A stretch of DNA of 64,000 nt from positions 31,169-95,168 of the forward strand of contig JAAUZT010000021.1 in the NCBI GenBank assembly GCA_014804485.1, written 5' to 3'. The stretch comes from Lachnospiraceae bacterium. GTDB taxonomy: Bacteria > Bacillota > Clostridia > Lachnospirales > Lachnospiraceae. Shown here piece after piece: positions 18,501-26,492 of the stretch (position 1 is the stretch's first letter; every line of letters starts with the position of its first letter). A program made the translations under genes and the position numbers. A model generated the notes under the pieces. It was not told the DNA's origin. It ran no database searches and saw only the letters and a program-made list of their open reading frames with translations.

Positions 18501-20740
18501 TTTAATTTTTCCGTTACATAATTCTTAGCCTCGCTAAATTCTTTCCATGATTCTGCCGTATAACCTGCCTCGCCTTTATTCTCAATCTTCTTGAGCTCAT
18601 CAGAACCCAATAGTTCTCTGAGCTGGGCAAGCGTTACTGCCTCTGCTGCATCTTGAGAGGCATAGAAGGTGAGCTTGACGTTATCACCCTCATGCTCATA
18701 TTTACAATAAGTCTTGCCAGCAAAGACAGGTGTAAAATCAATCCCCCATTCATCATCTTTTCCATTCATCAAATTCTTCGACCATGCATATCCCTTGTCT
18801 GTCTTCTCAAACAACCCGCAAATCTTTTTTTCGTCAAATTTGATTGCACCCGGTACTGAAAAAGATAAGGTATACCAATTCTCAGCATCCTGCATTTTCT
18901 CCATATCATAAACAGGATTGTTGTCTGTTTCATTATCTACTCCTGAGGTATCGATAAGAGAAATATTACCATTATCTTCATTTACCACAAATAACTTTGC
19001 AGCCGCTGAATTTTTATCCAACTGAATTACGGGTATCACATCTTCACTGTACACATTCAGAGTGATATTTCGCATAATTGCAGTTGCTTTATCAACCTTG
19101 GTAGTTTCATCGGTTCCAATATAACTTTTACCATTTTTATAGGCACAGGTTTTATTCTTGCCACCTACTATCTGGGCATAAGTATCAACGTTATCAGTAT
19201 TGTCATATTTTACTTTGAATACGGGCGAGCCATCGGTACTTTTTACATAAATCTCAAACCCTGATTCCTGGTCTGCATCTTCTAAATGAATCGGAATACT
19301 GTACCATCCCGCATATCCCGATACTGCCTCGAATAAATAGACCTTATCACTTGTATTTACTGTCCAGTCTGCCTTTGTAGCCGTCGTAGTGACCTTGTTA
19401 TCTTTGCAGTACAGACCTACTTCCTCACTATCTGTGGCATCCTCAAGATAGTAGTAGAAAGTTATATCTCCATCCGTCTGGGTTTCATCCTCTATCGCGT
19501 CAGAGAACGTTTTGTCCTTATAATATACTTTACCTACAAAGACAGGGGTAAAATCAGTCTGCCAATTGTTTTCAGTCGGACCATTCACGAAATCCGTAAC
19601 CCACGTACTTGTACCTGTATACAAACCACAGATTTTTTCTTCGCTGTTAAAGTCAAATGTGCCAGGAGCAGAAAATGTAATGGAATACCAATTTACATGC
19701 TTTGTATCCGGCTCAAGAGCATAGCCAGTGTCACCATCGACTTCCACTGAGTCCAGCTGCGTCAATTTACCGGTTTCCCCATCCACATCCACTCTCGAAA
19801 GTGTTGATTCTGTCGCATCGTGCATCTGTAGATATGGTGTGTTCGTAGCATCATACACATACAAGGTGACTTGCCGCATGATAGCCGTAACCATGTCAGT
19901 TGTGCCATCGTTAGCGTAACCCTTCCAATCTTTAACTGCATAGGATTCTATACCATCCTCCAGTAACTTCTTGTAGATTTCTGGATTGCCATCCGACCAT
20001 CCGCTAAAACCTGCAATCTTCTTTGCCTCCTCGTCTAATACCTTCCTATAGATATCAAAACCTGCTTTAGAACCACCACCGTTTTCCTTGACTTCCTCAT
20101 TCTCATTCGAAAGCGTCATATCAATCGTATACCAATTAGAATACCCTTCTACAGGCTTCATTAAATAATAACGATCGTTCCATTCTGCTTTCTTAGCTTC
20201 CTGGGACATAGTAATAATCCCCGACTCACCCCATACATCAATCCCAAGCTCAAACGACTCTGCCTCATTTTCATCAGGTTTCCAATAAAAATAGAACTGC
20301 ATCGCATCACTACTACCATTGCTATCATCCTCGACAGCCATAACACCCTTAGAATCTTCCCGAAGCTCAGCCGCTTCTTCAACATCCTTCATGTCATCGC
20401 CGTCTTCAGAGTCTGCCTCATCATCAGCCAATTTCTCATCGTCGTCCTCACCCTGCTCGCCCGAAGCACCCTCGTCCTTCTGGCCAGGATCATCCTGATC
20501 GGCATCCTCCGCTCCGCCCGCAACATCATTATCTGCATCGGAATTTCCAATCTCATCATTCTCACTCGTCTCCGCGGACGGTGTCTCGTTGATCTGCTCA
20601 TCAGCCTCCGTGAAATCTTCCACATTCGTCTGAGCCGCCTGCACTGCCATATCAGGAATCGTCGATCCCGCCAATATCATTGCCGCACTTAAGACTCCAC
20701 ACAGACTTCTTCGCAAATACTGTCTTAACTGTTTCCTCAT
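12554..20740 (-). CDS. Very large secreted modular protein with GH53 endo-beta-1,4-galactanase domain
   Basis: Signal peptide; GH53 core approx. 16140-17345 ([66 protein letters not shown]); FIVAR-like linkers; Big_4-like and CBM-like regions; long C-terminal MBG-like repeats. Confidence 0.95.
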   Translation of the reverse strand: [2728 protein letters not shown]

Positions 20741-20798
20741 GTCTTGCCTCCCATTCTTTATTTTTTACTACCCCCTGCATCTTCCCGGCAGGACTACA

Positions 20799-20824
20799 GC
20801 GCAACGTTGCGCAATCGGTTGCGC
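20799..20824. promoter_or_regulatory. Two overlapping operator-like palindromes
   Basis: GCGCAACGTTGCGC (20799-20812, perfect) and GCGCAATCGGTTGCGC (20809-20824, one mismatched pair), centres 11 bp apart. Confidence 0.75.
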
Positions 20825-20838
20825 TACTACTTACTTTC

Positions 20839-20867
20839 ATTATATAGAACAGAACCATTTTTCGCAA
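20839..20867 (-). promoter_or_regulatory. SigA-type promoter of the GH53 gene
   Basis: TTGCGA (20867-20862) - 17 bp - TATAAT (20844-20839) on the minus strand, immediately upstream of the palindromes. Confidence 0.75.
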
Positions 20868-21038
20868 GAAACTTTGTCCCGTGTTATTTACCAATCTTCC
20901 TACCCTATTTTTATGAAAAAGAAACAAAAGCGCATGGTCTATGTTGCTGTTCCATGCGCCTTTATACTGCTATTTTATATGAAATTGTTAGTTGCTTATG
21001 CCAACTGCCTAATTTCAAAAACCTGCGGGCAGTTTGCG

Positions 21039-21191
21039 TTACAGATTATATTGTAGATACAGTTCTTTCCTGTATTCCGGATCAGTAACAGCTCTGGACA
21101 GTTCATCCGTACAGCCGGATTTCAGCAGAAGCTGAGTCAGCCTTACGAAACAAGATTCGCCCGCATTGTAAACTGCTTTCCACTTTATCCA
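21039..21191 (-). pseudogene. Possible C-terminal fossil of an Rpn/PD-(D/E)XK-family protein
   Basis: Open frame without a normal start: WIKWKAVYNAGESCFVRLTQLLLKSGCTDELSRAVTDPEYRKELYLQYNL*; tail resembles RIEDLKRSAKEPAYQEQLIKELGL of the ORF at 63209. Confidence 0.4.
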
Positions 21192-21194
21192 TAC

Positions 21195-23591
21195 CTATTC
21201 CAATTCCAACGACTGCACCATCCCATTGACATGCTTCGGATCCACCGTAGGGCTGCCCAGCGTAAAGAACCGCTCGCCCCACTCACCGATCTGCACTGGG
21301 CAGGTAATCAGTGAGAGTCTGCTAAACTGAATCTCATCCGTCTCGGCAAGCTTCAAGCCAATGGAAGTGACGAAATTAAGCGAGTGTCCGTCATCATCCA
21401 TGGAATATGCCATCGAGGATCCGTCCCAGAATACATCCTCCACTGTGTAATCCTTGTATAAGGATATGTCTATGCCGCCTTTGACAGCGGCACCGTCTTC
21501 AAGCAGCAATACTTTTTCATTTTTCGGATCAACCCGGAAGCTGACCTTATCCCGAAACTGCTTCTGATAATCTTCTTCATCAAAGGCATACAAATCTATC
21601 GTTCCCGTATCGTATCTGTCCACCAGATAAAGCTTCCATCTCTCACTGCTGCCCGTATTCTCAAGGCACATCTGAAATGCAAATGTTCTGGGTAGCCCAT
21701 CCTGTGTCTGCTCCAGCATAAATACTTCCGGCTTAAGTCCCGTCGGCAGCCACGGCAAGTCCAGGCTGTTGACATCTCCGTCAATCATCATCTTCACGCC
21801 GCGGCAGCCATACTGTTCCGTATACAGCCCGTAGAAATCTATGCCGTACTCCTCATCTTTATGAATCAGATACCACGTGCCGTCTTCCAGCGGGAATTGT
21901 CCGCCGTTATACAGATAATCATAATATGCCGCGGCGTCAACCACCGCCGCCGCTATCAGCGCATCATCCGTCATGGACCACAACATATCCTCAAATTCCT
22001 TCGCTGTAGCCTGATTCCATTCTGTCTTGATCCGTTTAAGCTCCTTCTGTACCTGTGCCTCTTCTTCCTCTATTGCCGTCTTTTGCGCTTTGAGCTCTTC
22101 AAGCCACTGTAGCAGCTCTGTCTCTTCCGCCGCCTTTTGCGCCTCAAGTTCTTCAAGATTCTGCCGCATCTGTGCCTCTTCCGCCTCGTCCACAGCTTTT
22201 GCCACCGCTTCCCGCTCTCTCTCCAGCTCTGCGGCAATCCGCTCCATTTCTTCCAGTTCTTCCCACCTACGCTGTATCTGCTCCGCTTCTGCTGCCTGTA
22301 CCGCTGCCTGTTCCTCTTCCGCTGCCTGTATTGCCGCCTTTACCGCCTCCTCATGTCCTGCGGCTTCAATCTCCTGTGCGGTTTCCGCTCCGGTATAAGC
22401 ACATCCGCACAACAGAATGACAGTCAACGCCACGATTCCCGTTATGATTTTGCTCCTTTTCCTTACGTCCGCGATCATAACTATGCGCTGCCGTATCCGC
22501 CTGCTGCTGCCGTCCATGGTCAATACCACGCTGTTTGCGCCGCTCCGGGTATGTTCGACATTCATCAGTTCAAGCAGCGTCCTGCCATAAGAGAACCGCT
22601 GCGTCTCTCCCAGCAGCCCGACCGCCCGCTCATCGCAGGCAAGTTCACTGTCCTGCTTCGCCTCATATGCCGCCAGCCACACAAGCGGATGAAACCACCA
22701 GACTGTACACAATATGCTGCGCACCGCTGCCCACAAGGTATCTCCCTGCACGGCATGCGCATATTCGTGCGCCAGAATATGAAGTCTGATCTCCTCTTCC
22801 TTATACAGCTCCGGGCTGATATAGATACCCTTTCCAGCCATACACGGACCGGGCAGCCCATTCACCAGCCAGACCCGTATCCCATGATCCGTCAGCCGCT
22901 TCGTCCATACCGCAGGCAGGCAGTCTGTCTGTGCCCTCTCCCTGGTTCGATGCAGATACACGATGAATCGCATCTGTCTAAACAGCGCGAATCCGCCCAC
23001 AGCGATCACACCCGAAACCCATATCATAACAATCGCCATACGAAAGCCTGCATAGGATCTTTCCCCCAATCCGTACCACGTCTGCATACCCTGTCTGTCC
23101 GCTGGTGAATCTGCCGGATTTGCTTCCATCTCTGTACCATCTGTTTCCGTTCCCGCCATACCTGCTGCCATGCCGCTTACGTCCATCCTTGCACCGTCTG
23201 CCGCCGCTCCTGCCGTCATGCCGCTTACGCCTGACCCTGCAGCCGTTAGGGCTGATTCTATCCCTGCCGACATATCCCGCAAAGCCTCCTTCGCATTCCC
23301 GGCATTTGCAGATGCCCCTGCGGTCATCTCATTGCTTCCGTTGTTTTCATCCACACTATTCTTATATATCTCTTCTGCTCCTGCCGCACCCACATAATAC
23401 TGTGATATTCCCTGCACCGCATTCATAATGCTGAACGAACTGCTGCCGAAGCTGACCGGCAGGATCATGCGCACCGCTACCACAAGCCACAGCGCATAGC
23501 GCATCCCCATACTGATTCTGCCATATGTCAGCCGCCGCAGTACCAGAATCACACAGATCAGAATCGTACCGCTTACAATCATATCCGTCAT
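21195..23591 (-). CDS. BlaR1/MecR1-like M56 family membrane metallopeptidase with coiled-coil and unknown C-terminal domain
   Basis: LHILAHEYAHAVQGDTLWAAVRSILCTVWWFHPLVWLAAYEAKQDSELACDERAV; TM then Glu/Ala-rich coiled coil. Confidence 0.9.
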   Translation of the reverse strand: MTDMIVSGTILICVILVLRRLTYGRISMGMRYALWLVVAVRMILPVSFGSSSFSIMNAVQGISQYYVGAAGAEEIYKNSVDENNGSNEMTAGASANAGNAKEALRDMSAGIESALTAAGSGVSGMTAGAAADGARMDVSGMAAGMAGTETDGTEMEANPADSPADRQGMQTWYGLGERSYAGFRMAIVMIWVSGVIAVGGFALFRQMRFIVYLHRTRERAQTDCLPAVWTKRLTDHGIRVWLVNGLPGPCMAGKGIYISPELYKEEEIRLHILAHEYAHAVQGDTLWAAVRSILCTVWWFHPLVWLAAYEAKQDSELACDERAVGLLGETQRFSYGRTLLELMNVEHTRSGANSVVLTMDGSSRRIRQRIVMIADVRKRSKIITGIVALTVILLCGCAYTGAETAQEIEAAGHEEAVKAAIQAAEEEQAAVQAAEAEQIQRRWEELEEMERIAAELEREREAVAKAVDEAEEAQMRQNLEELEAQKAAEETELLQWLEELKAQKTAIEEEEAQVQKELKRIKTEWNQATAKEFEDMLWSMTDDALIAAAVVDAAAYYDYLYNGGQFPLEDGTWYLIHKDEEYGIDFYGLYTEQYGCRGVKMMIDGDVNSLDLPWLPTGLKPEVFMLEQTQDGLPRTFAFQMCLENTGSSERWKLYLVDRYDTGTIDLYAFDEEDYQKQFRDKVSFRVDPKNEKVLLLEDGAAVKGGIDISLYKDYTVEDVFWDGSSMAYSMDDDGHSLNFVTSIGLKLAETDEIQFSRLSLITCPVQIGEWGERFFTLGSPTVDPKHVNGMVQSLELE

Positions 23592-23646
23592 CTGTCACTC
23601 TCTCCCTTCCGCTCACAAGATTCCCGACCTCTCCTCCGCACTCTTC

Positions 23647-24027
23647 TCATTCAGCGCTGCTTTCCGCTTCTGCCCTGCGCAGGATCTCATACATCTCCGC
23701 GATCTCTTCTTTCGACAATGCCTTCCTCTCCACCATGGTATTGAGCATCAGCCCCATTCGGCCGTCGAAGACTTTCTCCAGGAACTCTTCCGTCTCCTGC
23801 TGCACTGCCTCATCCCTGCCTACATCCGGATAATACAGCTTCGCCCGCTCTCCTTCCTCATGATGAATCGCTCCCTTCTCCTCCATGCGCCGCAGGAAAG
23901 TCATCACCGTATGCTTTGTCCATCCCGTCGTCTCCTTGAAATGATTGGTGATCTGCATCATCGTCTGCGGCGCTTCCTGCCACAACATACTCATCACCTT
24001 CCATTCCGCCTCCGATAATCTAACCAT
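23647..24027 (-). CDS. BlaI/MecI/CopY family transcriptional regulator
   Basis: LSEAEWKVMSMLWQEAPQTMMQITNHFKETTGWTKHTVMTFLRRMEEKGAIHHEEG. Confidence 0.94.
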   Translation of the reverse strand: MVRLSEAEWKVMSMLWQEAPQTMMQITNHFKETTGWTKHTVMTFLRRMEEKGAIHHEEGERAKLYYPDVGRDEAVQQETEEFLEKVFDGRMGLMLNTMVERKALSKEEIAEMYEILRRAEAESSAE

Positions 24028-24152
24028 ATCCTTCTCCCTCTAAATCCAATAATTTCATATTCTTAATTCTAGGTTTACGCTTGACTACCTATAATATAAT
24101 ATGCCGGTAGTCATTTGTCAACCCATTTTTTATAATCTGAAACTCTATGCGG

Positions 24153-24379
24153 GGCAGATTGCGACAAACGCTCTCTCGTGTCATGCGCAGTCAAATGTGA
24201 TTTTCTTAATATTCCGCTCACAGTCAGCAATTGCGGGACACGGATGTCCCGCAAAGCCCGAAACGAGCCCGGATGGCTCATTGAGGGCGGTTGCGTCCGT
24301 CCTCCACCACCTATCCCGGAATATTATAGAAAATCCATTCGACGAAGCCGACACGAGAGAGCGTTTGTCGCAATCTGCC
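24153..24379. repeat. Structured palindromic element, copy 2
   Basis: 30-bp perfect terminal arms 24153-24182 / 24350-24379; conserved core with copy 1: GATTTTCTTAATATTCCG, TTGCGGGACA-CGGA-TGTCCCGCAA (24231-24254), CGGATG/CGTCCG, CCCGGAATATTATAGAAAATCCA. Confidence 0.85.
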
Positions 24380-24588
24380 CTCTCTCCAATTTGACAGAAA
24401 ATTTATATGTTTTCACATAAATATTTAGAATTTTCCCTTCCAATTTAAAGTAATATCTGCTAAAATGGTGTTAAGAAATAAAGATTCCTGCCGATACTAT
24501 TAACAGAACAAGATGTTCACAATAATTTATCCAGGGAGGGATTGTCGCAGTATATGCAAATGAGAGGAATTATAAAGTTGAAGCGGTT

Positions 24589-24804
24589 ATGGCTGTTTCC
24601 CCGCTAAGGAAGGTTTCTTCCAATGACAAAAAACACCAGTCCGGACAGAACCCGTCTAAAACCTTCGCGCAGACTTTCTTTTCTAAGGTTTTAGATGAGG
24701 CATGTGAGAGGGAACAGGAACGAAACATCCACATTTACACCAGCGGCTACACCAGGGATGCACTTCCCTATTACAATTTTATCAATATGCGCGAGTATTG
24801 TTAA
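24589..24804 (+). CDS. Small conserved-looking hypothetical protein
   Basis: MAVSPLRKVSSNDKKHQSGQNPSKTFAQTFFSKVLDEACEREQERNIHIYTSGYTRDALPYYNFINMREYC; frame stays open upstream (VYANERNYKVEAV), followed by a terminator. Confidence 0.6.
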   Translation: MAVSPLRKVSSNDKKHQSGQNPSKTFAQTFFSKVLDEACEREQERNIHIYTSGYTRDALPYYNFINMREYC

Positions 24805-24812
24805 CTGAAGTG

Positions 24813-24847
24813 AAAAACCCGAGGAACTCCAATATCCCTCGGGTTTT
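24813..24847. terminator. Bidirectional rho-independent terminator
   Basis: AAAACCCGAGG ... CCTCGGGTTTT between convergent genes. Confidence 0.8.
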
Positions 24848-24911
24848 GCATTTATTCTGCATATCACATATCCATTCCGAATCTCTGTATTGCTTACTGC
24901 GAATTCGCTCT

Positions 24912-26351
24912 TTACTGCAGCTGCTTCGCCAGACTGAAGATCTCCTCCAGCATATCTTTACATGCCTGCATATCCTGTACGGTAGCTTCCGAAGTCCTAA
25001 GTCCTTCCATGCTGGAAGCCGCCACTTCTTCACTTGCCGCAGACAACTGTGAGATATCATCCGAGATCGCATTGGTGCTGTCGATAATGCTCGCGATGAT
25101 CCTTTCGCTGTCTCTTATATTGTTTACCATATTCTGTACTTCTTCATCAACTGCCTCGAATTTCTCCCTGGTAGCCTCGATCAGCTCGGTCTGTTTGTTA
25201 ATAGACTGTTGTGCACTGTCTACACTCTCATTCACGCTCTTCGTATCCAGAATCAATTCATTGATAATATTGGTAATGCTGTTGGAAGCATCTTTAGTCT
25301 GCTCCGAAAGCTGCCTGATCTCCTCGGCAACCACCGCGAACCCTCTTCCCGCCTCTCCGGCACGCGCTGCCTCTATGGAAGCATTGAGTGCCAGCAGATT
25401 CGTCTGGCTGGAAATAGACAGAATAGCGCCGATGAAATTCTGCACCTCTTCCACCTTATGGCTAAGCATATTGCTGACTTCAACGGTCGCTCCGCTGGCT
25501 GCCTCCACGTTCTCAGCCTGCTTCCTCAGACTCTCAACAACATCGGCACCCTGCGTTACCATTTCACTCGCTCTGTCGGAAGCTGCTGTCAGATTCCTGA
25601 TACTCTCCTCCACGGCATCCGTATTGCTCCGGATCTCCATACACATATCCGCCTGCCGCTGAATGGACTGCGCCGTAGCATCGGTGCTCTCCGCTATGTT
25701 CGTCATGGCGAAATTATTGGTATCTACATTGCCCTGCAGATTTCCCAGTCTGTCCATCGCACCGTCAAAATTCTCGATAATACTGCCGGCTACCTGCAGC
25801 ATCTTCTGCTGCGCCGCCTCCTGCTGCGCCGCGGCCTCTGCCACGCTATTGACATTCTCCTCATTAAACTGGACCAACAGCTTAGAAACCGTATAAGAAG
25901 CATATGCCACAAGCATAATCGTTAAAAGACTCATAATCGAATCTTCCAGTTGTGTACGATCCAGCAGGAATATCCTGATCAGATTAAGTGCTATGATCGC
26001 ACCATTACCAAACAACAGCAGCCTCTTATTATAATATACCAGAACACCGAACAACACGGGAAAAGCATAGGCGTACACTCCCGTATTCATCCCGAATAAT
26101 ACCATAGCCCCATACGCGACTGTGGCACATGCCATCATGCCTACCGCACCCTTTTTCTGGTCTTTCCACAACACATAAGACCCAATTGCACCGATTAGCA
26201 TTGCCACTGTCACCGCTGCACGCACAATAACTCGTATGCCGCCGCTCTCTAAAGCCCCCGATGCCACGGTAACCAGAATAAAATACACTAAGATTACCGA
26301 GATAAGAATTAGTACGGTTTTGTTCGCCCGTCTGTACTGTGATGCTGTCAT
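24912..26351 (-). CDS. Methyl-accepting chemotaxis protein (multi-TM N-terminus)
   Basis: [39 protein letters not shown]. Confidence 0.93.
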   Translation of the reverse strand: MTASQYRRANKTVLILISVILVYFILVTVASGALESGGIRVIVRAAVTVAMLIGAIGSYVLWKDQKKGAVGMMACATVAYGAMVLFGMNTGVYAYAFPVLFGVLVYYNKRLLLFGNGAIIALNLIRIFLLDRTQLEDSIMSLLTIMLVAYASYTVSKLLVQFNEENVNSVAEAAAQQEAAQQKMLQVAGSIIENFDGAMDRLGNLQGNVDTNNFAMTNIAESTDATAQSIQRQADMCMEIRSNTDAVEESIRNLTAASDRASEMVTQGADVVESLRKQAENVEAASGATVEVSNMLSHKVEEVQNFIGAILSISSQTNLLALNASIEAARAGEAGRGFAVVAEEIRQLSEQTKDASNSITNIINELILDTKSVNESVDSAQQSINKQTELIEATREKFEAVDEEVQNMVNNIRDSERIIASIIDSTNAISDDISQLSAASEEVAASSMEGLRTSEATVQDMQACKDMLEEIFSLAKQLQ

Positions 26352-26492
26352 CTTATGTTCCCCCTTTAGATTATATTATGTTTTTCTGATATTACATTCA
26401 TACTACACTGATACACAGCTATATATTATCACAATTATTCGACCATTTCCAGTTTTTCCGATGCCGAACCGTAATCCCAAATTACACCAAAA

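Noticed and set aside
22137-23108. 323-aa plus-strand ORF
   Set aside because: Antisense to the M56 peptidase gene, which has clear catalytic motifs; Leu/Cys-rich shadow translation.
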